NCBI GenBank assembly: GCA_949361645.1
Contig: OX442436.1
Coordinates: 5,886,386-5,950,385, forward strand
Reading direction: 5' to 3'
Source: Spongilla lacustris
Lineage: Eukaryota; Porifera; Demospongiae; Spongillida; Spongillidae
DNA: 64,000 nt
Made by a program: the position numbers and the translations under genes. Numbering within the stretch: position 1 is the first letter of the stretch; each line of letters opens with the position of its first letter. Below, in pieces: positions 30,281 to 43,091 of the stretch. The notes beneath the pieces were generated by a model that saw only the letters and a program-made list of their open reading frames with translations, was not told the DNA's origin and ran no database searches.

Positions 30281-33200
30281 CTAAGCAGGGCAGGGTGGCG
30301 TGACTTTGCTGGCACCAATGTGGCCGTCACACTCCCGTAGGCAGGCTGCACTCAGCTCTCCCTTGAGGACTTCTATGTGACCTTTGCTGGTAGCCAGCTG
30401 CTCATTCAGCACCGACATGCATGAGAGTGCGCACTGGTGGGCTTCTACAAACGCTTTCAACATAAGCTGAAAATGGTGATGCAATAATAGTGCCGCGAGG
30501 CTATCACGACAACATTTGAATACCTCACATCGGCTGACTCCATGGCCAGAGCTTGTCACAATCCTTTCTTGAGCAAAGCTGTCAACAGCCTGAACAATCT
30601 GAGGATAACACGGAGCATACATTGTGCTGCTTACATGTAACGTACACAGGTGTGTACCTCCTTTCCAAAGTCATGTGTGGTATCTGCTATCACTTTGCTC
30701 AAACTCTGTCTGGACTAGAAGGGGGATGGTTTCATTTTGTGTTACCCTCAACCGAACAATGACTACACCTTCTTAAACGCTGTTTCGGCACTGAACATCA
30801 CTTGATATGTCAACTCCTTCTCACTGACCAGGGGTGTAGTGAGGACTGACCACATGTGTACCCTCGCCATGACACCATTACCTTGTAAGCTTCTGCACCG
30901 CTTCCATCATCTCCTCCAGCTGTCTGGCCTTCAGTTGCTTCTCACTCTCACAGCTGAGCAGCTGTGCCTCTACAAGTTTGGTCTGGTGCTCCCTGTGCTT
31001 CAAGGCCATCCTCACGTCACTCAGGTCCTTTGCAGCCTCGGTAAGGGCCAGGTCCCTGCTATTAAGGGCCTCAACGAGAGACTCACACCTGTGTGTGTGT
31101 GTGTGTGTGCATGTGTGTGTGTTGTGTGTATATGTGTATGTATGTGTATGTATGTGTGTGTTGTGTGTGGTATGTGTTGTGTGTGTGTTTGTGTGTGTGT
31201 GTTTGTGTGTGTGTTGTGTGTGTGTGTTGTGTGTGTGTTGTGTGTGTGTTGTGTGTGTGTGTGTTGTGTGTGTTTGTGAAGGTAGTTCTATTTAATGATC
31301 ACTGGCATAACCACCTTGCCTGGACCTGTTGCAGGTCCCTGGAGAGGGAGTCCAGGGAGGTCTCCAAGGTCTCCCGGCTCTTGATGACATCACCTCTTTC
31401 CCTGCAAACCACCTCATACTCTTCTCTGGGTACCATCTACCCCCACACAAGAAGAGCAACAGGCTATCCCAGGGAAGACAAGGGGAAATAAACTTACATC
31501 TCGTTTCAAGTGTTCCACGCAATCTTCCATTTTAACTACATTTCTGCAAACTTTTGCAAACGTTTCGCACTCTTTTTCCCTTTGGTGAAGCGTCTGCTGT
31601 ATGTTGTGAAGCTTTGCTGCACAGTCTCGAAACAGGCCAATCAAATCAGTGATATGGATACTCACGCTGTCAGCCAACTGTAAAGTGTGCACACAAGGTT
31701 TGAGGCAACACCACAAGGTGTCAATGCTAGTCAATAATACCTTCCAACCATGACAACACCATTACAAACTGCTTAGCTCACCTCTAAGCATGTGACATAA
31801 CCACTCCCACAGCCACAATGGCTGCCTCGTTTTGCGAGCACAGAGGCCAGCCCCCTCCCCAACAGGGTACAAAGGGATTGGCTCTGAGCCACTGGCACTG
31901 CCACCATAGCCTCATCACACCCAAAGTGGGGCAGCAGTCCTTGCAGCAGGCTGCAGAAGGAAGCCTTCACAAGAAGCATTGGGCTGTCACTATGGGGCAG
32001 CTTTGATGTGGGGAGCGAGGCAGATAGAGGCATCTGAAGCCGTTCTAGTGATCCACACACGTTTGTAACCACACCCTCACTCTGCAACCACTGGAGATGT
32101 TCCAGTCCTCTCTCCTCTGTGCCCAGCTTGGCACTATCGCATGGGGTGTGCACTGCTATGCTGCCGTTAAATCTGCTGTCCCTGGTTACAACAAAGGCCA
32201 CGAGGCTCTCTCTTCCCAACAACACGAGTCTGTTCACAGCCAACACAGCGATTGCCGCCTTTCTGAACTTTAGCAGGACGTGATGACCACACACCATACA
32301 AGACTTCAGCTCCCTGCTGGCTGTGCTGGACCCTAGCTCTGCTTGTACCAAGGTGGCAAGGTGGGCCACCCTGGTCCTAATCATGTGGAGACCTGCCAGC
32401 TCCCTGCAGAGAAGCTGCCTCTGAGTGGAGAGGGCGTGTACCCTGTGCAGGGCGGGGAAGAGGGCACCTGATAGGAGTGTGGTGGCAGCTAGGAGGCAGA
32501 AGTGTCTTGCTGCACAGCCCCCGTGCACTGCCTGGGACTGCTCCAGGGACTCCATCAAAGACTGGTTATCTCTCAGGAGGTCTTGGGCATGCTGCAGTGC
32601 ATCAGAGGTAGCGTATTCTTGCTTCTAGAAGAAAAAAAGTAAATAGAACATCTGGTAAAGAGTGTGTCAAGAAATAGGCTTGAAGCTCCCTATCGTTATA
32701 AATACCTCCATCTGTTTGCTGAGTGTGCGGAGAGCTGGTGCATACTCTGAGCTCACATGTGCCAGCTTCTCCTTCCAGGCCTTCTCTTGGTCTTCCAGCT
32801 GCCTCAAGAACTGTGTGATGGCAGATGGAACATGTTCTCTGTGCTCTCCCCACAACACACCTTGGTCTCTAAGTCTCTGTGTGCTGACCAGGCTCCAAGG
32901 CCTGAAGCTTTCTCTCTCTCCAGCAATGCCCTCACATGAGCCAACTAAGAAACAAATAAATCAATAAAAATGGCTTCTCTTCACGATCCATTATGGACTA
33001 TAACTGTATACATGTCTGAAATTCCAATGGACTATGGGCGAAGGTTCATTCATTCCCATCCCATTTAATTCCCCAATAATAACTTTGTAGTTGTCCTTCC
33101 CACTGTCACTTCTAATAACGAGCTGATGATGGATACCAATTCAGGACCAGGTAAGTTGCTGAAACTGAGGTGGGTGCCTAGCTACAGTTATGGAACTAGC

Positions 33201-35665
33201 ATGTTGAATGTGACTATAAAATATGACAGACCTGACCTGAATTTCTGAGTGTGTGCATATATTAAAGTATACTTGACCACACCCACCTCAGCCCTGGTAG
33301 CCTTCAGCTCCTCGCCCACACACCTGGTCATGGTGAGGACCTCATGGGACCGTCTGCTCCAGGCACGATCCTCTGCTTCCCTATTAGGGGGTGGGGAGGA
33401 GGCAACAGGAGGTGTGGCCTTAACGCCCTGCAGCGCTGCATGTAGAGTGTCAAGGAATTTGAGGTAGGTCTGGGAAGGAGGAATTTGTGGGTCAGTAGGG
33501 ACCTTGAATGACACAGCCTGGGGCACATGCTCCTCACACCCCCTTCCAGGGGGTGTAGGGTGGGGACATGCTCCTCACACCCCCTCCCAGGGGGCATGGG
33601 GGCACATGCTCCTCATACCCCTCCCAGGGGGCACAGCCGCACAGGGGGGCATATGCTCCTCACACCCCCTCCCAGGGGGTACAGGGAAGCGTATGCTCCT
33701 CACACCCCCTCCCAGGGTGCACAGGGGGGCACATGCTCCTCACACCCCCTCCCAGGGGGCGCAGGGGAGCACATGCTCCTTCCCCTAATAATTACACTGT
33801 ACAAATCCTCGTGTGTGCAGGTGCCCAGTCCTTACTTCTACTCAAAGTGTGGTCTAAATGGAATACCTGCTGACGACCGCCATCTTGCTTCTTGAGTGCA
33901 GCATGCTAATCCATGAAGGGGGAGGGCCAGGAGGAGGGGCCAGGAGGAGGGGCCAGTGTACAGCATACCTGAACACCAATAGGCCAAACCTCATCTTTGA
34001 TCTTCTTCAACATCTCTCCCCTCTTGTCCAAGGCTATCTGCAGCCTCTCAAGGCTGGACCTCTGCTCACACACCTGGGAGGTGGCCTTGCCTAGCTCACT
34101 CCTGGTACGGGCAAGGTCACGTGTGCTCTGATGTAGGCGCGCCTTCAACTCCTGATGTGGGGGGAGGAGGGGAAGGAGGGAAGGGGAGGGGAGAGGGAAG
34201 GGGAGAGGGAAGGGAGGGGAGAGGGAAGGGAGGGGAGAGGATGGGAGGGAGGCAAGGAGGGTGAGGAAGAGTGTGTAATTGTCATGGTGCATTGAGCCAA
34301 TCAACCTCCTTGGCCAGGGTATTTGATTTCAAGTTATCCTGACATTTAGTGTACTCAAATGTTAAGGTACTCTTCTTCTCCTTCAAAGCCTTCAGCTAAA
34401 AGAGACACGTCATGAAGAGGTGGGGGAGGGTGTCAGGTGGAGGAGGGGCCAGGTGGGGGAGGGGTCAGGTGGGTACCTGTAACATGTTGGCTTCATGTTG
34501 TTTCTGAAAGTCTTTCAGAATACTTCCAAGTGCTTTCACTACTTCTTCTGGAGTAGGAGTGGGGGTAGTGGGATCTAAAGGGTTAAAGAAACATACAGTT
34601 AAGAGAACAAGGATGGATGGATGGATGGAGGGAGGGAGGGAGGGAGGGAGGGAGGGAGGGAGGGAGTGAGGGAGGGAGGGAGGGAGGGAGGGAGGGAGGG
34701 AGGGAGGGAGGGAGGGAGGGAGGGAGGGAGGGAGGGAGGGAGGGAGGGAGGGAGGGGAAGGAGGGTAAAAGGGAAGAGATGGTGAAAGGGAGGTTGTGGG
34801 AGAGAGGCTTTTAACCTGGGTATTGCACCCTCTCTACTCTTACATGATCCAGTGTGCTTGAGGGTCCCCACACAGAACAGATGGACCTCCTCTCTCAGCT
34901 GCTGCACAAAGCCTCCATAGCACTCTGCTGCCTGTGCTTGCCTCTGTTTGGCCTGTGAGACCAGGTAACATGGGGGGAGGGGGAGGAGGCTGGCCAACCT
35001 ACCTCAGACACTTCCTGCTTCAAGGAATCTAAACTGGTCTTACAGATCTGCAATTGATGTGAGAGGCCCTCAATCATGGAGTCCTTCTCTCCCATCTTGA
35101 GGACATGTTCCTGCTTAGCTCTGTGGAGGTCCTCCTGTGCACTTTAGAGGAAGGGGGGAGGGCGAGAGGGGGAAGAGAGGGGGGAGGGTAAGGAGTGGGG
35201 GAAGGGCAGCACAATTGTCACCTTTGAAGGTTGCCCTCTGTGATCTGCAGCTTCTGTGCTTGGGAGTCCAGCAAATGCTTAAGATAACTGGAGGATGTGG
35301 GTGAGAGGAGTTAGGGAAAGGAGAGGGTTAGGGGAGAGGGTTAAGGGAGAGGGTTAGGGGAGAGGGTTAAGGGAGAGGGTTAGGGGAGAGGGTTAGGGGA
35401 GAGGTTTAGGGGAGAGGGTTAAGGGAGAGGTTAGGGGAGAGGGTTAGGGGAGAGGGTTATGGGAGAGGGTTAGCCTTGCTTTGTCCTGCTCTTTGCTTCC
35501 TTCAGGGCCTCCTCAGTCTGTTGTTTAGACAACCTTTCCAATCTGAGGCTATCTTGTGTCTCTCTAAGGCTTTCCTGCATCTCCTTGAGTAGGCACTGTG
35601 AGGCAGAGGGAGCCACACATGCCCACATGTACACTGCACACATACAAATGTGCCCACACACATAA

Positions 35666-35728
<63 letters not shown>

Positions 35729-37724
35729 ACTACACACATGGGCTGCAGTTCTATCTTCCTTCAGTTGCTCCTCCAAGGTTCTCAGCTTTTTCAGAGCATT
35801 CTACAAGAAGAAACTGCAATCAAGACGACCCCCACAGTGATGTGAGTCTGTACGCTTACGTGTGTGTGTATGTGTGTGCCTATGTGCATGGTGTGTGTCA
35901 TGGTGTGTGTGCCTATGTGAATGGTGTGTGTGCCTATGTGCATGGTGTGTGTGCCTATGTGAATGGTGTGTGTGCCTATGTGCATGGTGTGTGTGCCTAT
36001 GTGCATGGTGTGTGTGCCTATGTGCATGGTGTGTGTGCCTATGTGCATGGTGTGTGTGCCTATGTGCATGGTGTGTGTGCCTATGTGCATGGTGTGTGTG
36101 CCTATGTGCATGGTGTGTGTGCCTATGTGCATGGTGTGTGTGCCTATGTGCATGGTGTGTGTGTGTGCCTATATGTGCATATGTGTGTCATCAGTACATG
36201 AAGGTGTGCCTGCTGTGATGCTTCTTTTCCAGTGGTGGCCTCTATCTGAAGGGACTGTGAGGCTACCACCTCCATAAGCTCCTTCACTTTCCCTGGACCC
36301 CATGTGGGCAATGACATGTAACGATAACTAACCATACATGTAATGATAACTAACCATACATGTAACGATAACTAACCATACATGTAACGATAACTAACCA
36401 TAACTAACCATACTGGGAGACTCACCTTCAAGTTCAATCACTCTAGCTTCCTTCTCTGCAACCAAACTAAAAGGGAACTTCATGGTGACATGACAGAACT
36501 GTTAAATTGGCACAACCTTTGCTGTTTAATGAGGTCAGCGGTCATCATTGCTGCAGCCCTCTCTAGTTCCTCGTAGTCATGGCAATGTGAAGCCATTTGC
36601 TGCTCCTAACATGTCCGAGCAGGTGTTTTTGTGCATGGTGTGGATGTGTGTGTATGTGAATGGTAGGGCTATGTAATCACACACGCAATGCTGCAGCCTT
36701 CCCTTCTTCACTGCTCACCTTTATGGTAAGGAGCTCATGATTCTTGGCTCTCTCCTGTTGTACAGCCTCCAAGGTACCCTGCCATTCCTGGCATTGCTCA
36801 CTAAGCTTGATGATCAGATCTACAACATGCCAAATATGGTCAAACCAGTTACTACCATCAAATCAGTTAATACCGTCATATCATAAAACATGCCAAAATA
36901 TGGCCGTGTCATAAAATCAATTGTGGCATGAAATGGAGAGCCCCAGACCACACAACCTTATTGCTTCGTATTGACTATACCTTTTTGGCTGCTGTGGCAT
37001 GTATGTGTGCATGTGTGTGTGCATGTGTGTGTGCATGTGTGGATGGATGTGTGTGCATGTGTGTGTGCATGTGTGATGGATGTGTAGATGCATTTTCATG
37101 CATGTGTACATCATGTGTGTGCATGTGCATAATATTAACATCTATTCATGCAGACTTAGTCCCCTTATAATTTAGTAAGTAGTATAAATTTACCAGACCC
37201 TTTATAATTTATTATTAACTAGATATAGAAAATAAATTAACTATATCTAGTTAATATATTATAAATTATAAGTGGTCTGGTACCCAGACTAGTCTGACTC
37301 AAATCCACACACACACATCTTACTCTGTGAAGTCGACTTGGATGACTGGAGCTCGCTGTTTCTCTCTTCGAGTGTTTCCCTTAGTCTAACGGCTTCCTGC
37401 TGGCTCACTACGAGCTGATACTCTGCGTCCAGTCGTAGGGCTTCACTGCGCTCTAACTGGGACAGCAGCTTGGCTAACTGACTTTGCAGGTCAGAGATCT
37501 GTGCACAAGAAACACGATGTCCACCAGGGCTAAGGTACTGGTATAGAACAACGTACCTCTTGGCCGTGTTGCTGTGCGCTGTCCGCGAGATTAGTTTCTA
37601 GCTCCCCCACCTTCTGCCGAAGTTGCCATAACTTAGTACTACTATTGGGAGCTTCTAAATATAAATATATGTACTATAATAATATGGATCAAAGATTGTT
37701 GTGTAGCACGTACACACCTTCCAT
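30281..37724 (-). CDS. CCDC171: CCDC171-like long coiled-coil protein (complete, 25 coding exons)
   Basis: Coding exons: 37724-37718, 37654-37557, 37498-37324, 36819-36719, 36605-36517, 36466-36426, 36292-36198, 35800-35738, 35595-35480, 35287-35222, 35141-35003, 34952-34844, 34574-34477, 34395-34306, 34151-33969, 33469-33287, 32944-32861, 32810-32706, 32624-31782, 31677-31498, 31436-31315, 31088-30882, 30823-30769, 30598-30524, 30466-30281. They total 1169 aa with every phase closing. Most of the protein is heptad-type helix. The large exon 32624-31782 holds the distinctive non-coil domain (CLLAATTLLSGALFPALHRV, FRKAAIAVLAVNRLVLLGRE), and the C-terminus (GHIEVLKGELSAACLRE) fits vertebrate CCDC171. 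Its function is poorly known. Exon 1 has seven coding bases. Exon 9 appears to use a GC donor (AAA|GCAAGG). The gene converges with the AAA gene. An NRF1-like palindrome lies just upstream. Confidence 0.88.
31090..31285. repeat. (TG)n-rich tract in CCDC171 intron 21
   Basis: TGTGTG with TATG and TTG interruptions. It abuts the acceptor of exon 31088-30882. Confidence 0.9.
33505..33785. repeat. ~38-bp minisatellite (CACATGCTCCTCACACCCCC type)
   Basis: About seven copies in the intron upstream of CCDC171 exon 33469-33287. Confidence 0.85.
34612..34757. repeat. (GGGA)n tetranucleotide run
   Basis: Long GGAG run preceded by GGAT repeats, in the CCDC171 intron between exons 34952-34844 and 34574-34477. 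Confidence 0.95.
35310..35475. repeat. 13-bp GGGTTAGGGGAGA array
   Basis: About 12 units alternating TTAGGGG and TTAAGGG, telomere-like and G-quadruplex-prone on the plus strand. It abuts the GC donor of CCDC171 exon 9 (exon end 35480). Confidence 0.9.
35668..35727. repeat. (CA)n microsatellite
   Basis: Pure CA run in the CCDC171 intron between exons 8 and 9. Confidence 0.95.
35860..36175. repeat. 22-bp minisatellite (TGTGCCTATGTGCATGGTGTGT)
   Basis: About 13 copies in the CCDC171 intron between exons 7 and 8. Confidence 0.9.
36313..36410. repeat. 22-bp repeat (ATGTAACGATAACTAACCATAC)
   Basis: Four copies in the CCDC171 intron between exons 6 and 7, the last truncated. Confidence 0.9.
37190..37285. 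mobile_element. Hairpin MITE-like element in CCDC171 intron 3
   Basis: Inverted arms TACCAGACCC...TTATAATTTATTATTAACTA and TAGTTAATATATTATAAATT...GGTCTGGTA flank a short A/T centre, about 90 bp in all. Terminal inverted repeat TACCAGACC/GGTCTGGTA. No transposase; target duplication not obvious. Confidence 0.55.
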
Positions 37725-37741
37725 GTTGTTACGACCTGAGC

Positions 37742-37752
37742 TGCGCATGCGC
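37742..37752. promoter_or_regulatory. NRF1-like palindrome in CCDC171 promoter
   Basis: TGCGCATGCGC, the core of the NRF1 site, 18 bp upstream of the CCDC171 start codon. A second GCATGCGCAT occurs at about 37923-37932. Confidence 0.5.
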
Positions 37753-37974
37753 TTTACTTTCGTGGCAACGGATCTTGAAAAAAAAAAAAAAAACTGCATG
37801 GATTATATGTAGGTTCGGTTTTGAATTCGAAACTGGGCAAAAATTTGTCCGATTGTAATGCGCAAGTCATGCAGTACCAGTAAAAATAAGACGCCGACAC
37901 ACTGTAATTAAAACAAGAAATTCGCATGCGCATTTTTTTTTTTTGTATCATGTACAACGACAATTGAGGAAACC

Positions 37975-37980
37975 TTTATT
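37975..37980 (-). promoter_or_regulatory. Candidate polyadenylation signal for a transcript from the right
   Basis: TTTATT reads AATAAA on the minus strand. The only minus-strand coding unit to the right with an unresolved end is RFX, so this may close a long RFX 3' UTR. Confidence 0.3.
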
Positions 37981-40348
37981 CAAAAACTTTTAGTCCAGAG
38001 CATGAGAATACAGGGGCTCAGAGCATAGGCATGGCTGTTATTTCATGATATTCCGCGCTGCAATCAAAATTGCCCTCCCGCTGAAATGCTGTTGCAAGAA
38101 CTGCAAAATAGGACCAAGTGCTAGAAGAGGTTAGACAACAGAGCGACAAAAACTGTCATCAACCGCAGGTGATATACATGTATTTTGTGCCAGTTTATAC
38201 TGATATTCGGCCCGGAACGGGCGTTGCGGCTGGACAGTAGCCCGAGTAGGTTGGATAATTCAGCGATACCCGTAATTCACTAAAAAATTTCATGTGTTTC
38301 GTGTGCCACATATCATACTCGTCTTACGACATTCCGAGGAGAGAAAATGCTCAAACGCTGACCCTACCACAGCTAAACATACTATAAATACACAAGGACT
38401 ACATTTATTATTAGTGGTCAGTTTGCGCAGCCCGTTTCCACATCAATGTAACTTTGGCGGGAAAAAACGGGGCGGTTTTTGTGGACGAACCAACCCGTAG
38501 AAATCTGTAAGCGAGTAATGTAATGATTAGCACACGTAGGAGAGCATATACATATCGCTCAGAAATAGCCGACCTTTTTTTTTCATCACTTATCACAATA
38601 TCAGGGCAGGAGTTTTTATGAATAATTTATGCCATTTACATGTAGAATGGAGATCCACCCAAAGCAAGTCAACGAGCGATGCAGAGTGTGTGACCACTTC
38701 TTCTTCGAGACTAGAGACAAAAAGAGGAGCACATAACTGTAGAGAGTCTGCAAAGGATTTGCACACTTTTTTTAATCAACACCTCCCAGCACCCCACCCA
38801 CCCACCATACATTTGCTATCAGGGAGTGCATGACGGATAAACACCATCATCATCAAACTATTTGCAACATTCCTTTTGAGTGGAAAGTCTATGTATATGT
38901 CATCCAAAACCACCACTAAAGACACAGGCCAATCAGCCCAAAAGAATCCTCATAAGAGCATCTACCTCTCAGACAGGATGAGCACATATTTGCCAGTTCG
39001 TCCCTTGTGCATGACAACTGTGCACCAACCACTGAAGCTGCTAATGTAGGGCATTGGTCTGTATAGATTGCACCATACATTGGTTTATGGTGCTTGGTCG
39101 ACTTTGTCACACCTGCAGCAAGCACCACCACTAATTCTGACACTGCTGATGGAGTGCCAAAACCTGTAAGAAGATATGAGCTAGTCAGTAGAACACTCAC
39201 AGGTGTGAAAAGAAACCACCTTCAGATGCTGATGTGCAGATAGTGTCTCATGTGCCCATGCGGAAGACTGGCTTCTACCAGCTCTCAATTGTTACTGCTT
39301 AATATCAGTCAAAATGCACACATACAGTAGTGACATGGGCAAAGATAACATACGCTGAATTTGCCAGGTCTTCTGGGGGAGCAAGGAGCAGAGCCCATCT
39401 TTAAAAAAGTTAAACTCCTTGCAACGAACATACCATTAGGTACATGAACCAGTGAAAAGACTATCCTTAATTATTACTCTCTATGATTCAGCTGAATCAA
39501 ACCTTTCTACGGGTTGGGAGCGTGAAAAACTTACCTCAAAGTGGAGAGGTAGGACGAGGGTTACCCGCTTTCATGAGCCATAACTTGCCGTAGAGACGTA
39601 ACTGTGCCACGAGAAACACAGCGTACGTAGAATAATGATGCTTCTTTTGTTGCAAGGTTTTTAATGGCGCTGGTATATTCCTGTTTTTGTATAGGAGGGT
39701 GGCTCTGGTTGTCCAGGGCGTTACGTAAGGGAATACGTAATGATTTCAATATATTTCGGGTTACATCGGTAAAATGAATTGCGGTACTGAACCTCGCAAG
39801 CGGAATGCTAACTTAGAAATTTCGCTGAAGAATTCCGAGTGCAGTGCGTGCATGTGCTTCGCCTAAGCAAGCAAGCTTTCATTTGGGCATAAGGCAGTAG
39901 ATTATTATATATTTAATTTAATGTGAGACTGTGACCGAAAGATTCAGTGGCTTCAGATTCTCATTACGTAAGGATCATATCGCAGGACATTTCAGGCTTC
40001 TAGAATATTTAAATCTTGAAAAAAGAAAAGAAACACACAACACACATAGACAAACATGCACACACACACATGTACGTCTGCAGCAGACACGTTTGGTAGC
40101 AGAAACTGTCTCGAATTCAGTGTGCGTGTCGAATTTTATCTTTTCAAAAGATTAGGGTAGAGATGGAAGACAAGAGAAGTGTACTTAGGACTTCTCAGTG
40201 ATGTGATGTAAATTAATGTAATGCTTAAATATTTCAGTACAGCTTGGTATTTAGATATTACATTTACATGTAGTCCCAGGTCGATCTGTAATCTACATCG
40301 CTATCTCCCGGCAATTTCTTGCTTGATTGTAACAGACAGGGTCCTTAC
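37981..40348. other. No firm gene; possible RFX 3' exons
   Basis: A minus-strand candidate exon is 39163-39113 (TTACAG / GCTGCAG|GTGTGAC), and a further donor (TTTGAG|GTAAGT) occurs at about 39540. On the plus strand, a short frame at about 38648-38716 with two Cys (CRVCDHFFF) has no context. Nothing else supported. Confidence 0.4.
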
Positions 40349-41218
40349 CTCTTGAACCTCCAGCTCAACTGACCAGCGGCTGCGTGGTCCCCAGACAATG
40401 AAGTAACTGCAAGCATTGGTCACTATAGATCCAGTTGAAAAAGCCAGTTATGCAATAGTATGGCCAGTTGCAGTTTTACACCAAACCTCAGACCATGCGG
40501 CGACCTTTAGAAGTGTGCGTGCGTAGTAACTTATTCTATTACTATAATTACAGTTCCGGTCAGTGACAGATAATGAACACGAGCTACTGCATTTCCACAG
40601 CTTCGCGATCCAATCATATTATCTCCATGACAATACACGTGGACTACAAAAGTTGATGGAAATACAATCCTGATTATCCACCTTCCTCTACGTGGTGTCA
40701 AATTCTTTCCAAACGGTTACTAAGGGCTTAAGCAATATGACATACGTCCCTTGTTACCCAACTTACACATGAGCTGCCCTTACAGAGCAATAACACTGGC
40801 TCCGCTGTCGCGTACAGCATGATTTGACATGAATAGTTTATATCACTTCAAGTACACAGACACTGCTGTATGTACAAGTAGATATCATACACAGGGAACT
40901 ATATACAGAAGGGGTATTGAGCATGTTACCTGGCTACTGAGAATATTAAACACTACTATAGTGATGGGTACATGTATATGCACAAAAGGGTTGAAGTATG
41001 TCTCTCTGCATATAGGAATGACATGTTATGGTCACTGGATTTCTCCTAATGGCTATCTCTTGCAACTCGAATTCGAGGTCTCTTGGCAGTTGGTAAGATT
41101 TCTTCTGTGACAGAGAGAACAGATTAAAGCATGTCATTCTAACGACCCTCCCAGACTTGCCTTCTTGCTCGTTATCAAACGAGTCAGCCCTAAATATAGT
41201 CCTAGAATGCTGCATGGA
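40349..41218 (-). other. Candidate RFX C-terminal extension exons
   Basis: 41218-41161 (acceptor TTTTTAG; GC donor GAAG|GCAAGT) continues in phase 0 from the donor at 41270 and reads SMQHSRTIFRADSFDNEQE. 40406-40349 (TTGCAG / AAGAG|GTAAGG) follows in phase and reads VTSLSGDHAAAGQLSWRFK. The alternative frame of the latter (YFIVWGPRSRWSVELEVQE) is also open, so its identity is uncertain. RFX1/2/3 C-termini are variable, and no family match helps. Confidence 0.35.
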
Positions 41219-41236
41219 CTAAAAATAGAGGTCTTA

Positions 41237-42521
41237 TTATGTGCAGCATGCATGCTCCCCAGTCCATACCTCCGTCATAATGTCAATAGTAGTCTTCCCC
41301 AGTGCATCAGCGACCTTGTGTTCAATTAGAAAAAACATATACTCGTCGTACAGCAGACGTATGAGGTGGAAGGAACCAAAGCTGGCTGCACTCCGAAGGG
41401 TCAGGTCTCGGATGACCATAGAACTGTTCATTTTAAAAGCAGATAAAACAAACACCCCAAAGGCTTCAAGTCCCAAAGACAGACAAAATATTGCATTCTT
41501 ACCTGTAGAAAGACCACTTCAAAAGGAACTGTTTTGCAGCTTTGGAAAAATCAGGCCCGCCAATAAAGGGACGGAGTATAGTATCAACAACTTCCTCTAG
41601 CCAGCGTGCCCACTGCTCTAAGGACTTCTGCTGCTGCAGTGCTGTCTTAAAGTCTTGTTCCAGCTTCTCCACCAGTGACTCATCACACTCACACACCCAA
41701 GACGCCTGCTCCTGTACAGCAACACTAGAAATGCTGCCACACATTGCCACATTTGATACAAACCTGGACATTAGCAAAGTCGACTCTGTTCAGATCAGCC
41801 AGCATCTGGCTGATCTGTGAGGGGTTCTGCAGTACAGCCCTAGCAGCCTGGGCCAGGTGGTTCAGAGATGTGTAGCGACGGAGGGTCTGGGAAAATGCAA
41901 CTACTGTGGAAACCTAGGGAAGTAGCAATAGCTTAATGAATTTTATGTGGGCATAATGTTATTTTAAAAAAATGCTTTTTGGTTATCATCAATTCGCTCA
42001 CTAATTTATTGGTCTCGCAGATGATTTAACATGGTAAGGCCATAAACTTTGCACTAGTTACAACCCTACTTTTGCATTCAAAAACATCTGAAAACGGGGG
42101 GAAAAAAGAAGGTATTTGAATGCATAAAATATTTGGACACAGCCATACACCCACAACACCAAGAATGTAAAAAAACAGAAGCCTTTCATCAGGTGATGTG
42201 CACACAGCCCACCTAACCAGATCACTTTGGAGTTCAACCCCAAAGCTAATAGTACTGACCTTAGAGCTGACAGCCTCGGTTGGGTAGTCTTGGATGCTGC
42301 TGGTCAGCCACCCCTCCAGGCTCTTTGCAAAGTTGCGGATGGCCTGAGTCAGTGTAGCCGGAATGGGCCGCAGCACATCAGTGATGAGGAAGTCCACTAT
42401 GCACTGATACAGAATATGGTCACAGGCACTCAGGTAGTCAAGAACTGGCCGACAGCTGGTAAGCAAGATCAGCTTTTCCTTAGGCAAGGTCTGTCCTGTT
42501 TCATCATCCACACCTTGATCT

Positions 42522-42580
<59 letters not shown>

Positions 42581-42995
42581 CACACACAAAGGGTAAACAC
42601 TAATACTTACATGTACATGTCAAGGTTTATAAACATGTGCATTGAAATAAGAGAAACACGCACATGACCACAGAGGTCACGGTTATTAGCTAAAATACAC
42701 CTGGCCCAGCACAAATACAGCCCATGATTACACACCACAACAAACAATCAGTGCTCACAGGGCACGAGAAGTGTCCCCCCAGAAATGAAGCCACAGGTTT
42801 TCAACCATTTGAAATTGGAGGTTCTGTACAACATCTAGAATTGCCTGCAGAAAACAACAAGAACAGGCATTCAAATATACACATTACAACCAGCAGTCAC
42901 ATAAATACAGCTTCAAACATTACCTCACAGTGCTCCCTGTACAAAGCAGTGAAATCATTCAAGTCGTCAGAAGTTATGGATGCTGAAACACACAC

Positions 42996-43091
<96 letters not shown>

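Noticed and set aside
31315..31326. GC donor for CCDC171 exon 21 (CAG|GCAAGG)
   Set aside because: A normal GT donor five bases on (GCAAG|GTGGTT) gives the correct phase into the next exon.
38916..39200. 94-codon minus ORF
   Set aside because: No family signal. A better splice-bounded reading uses another frame of part of it.
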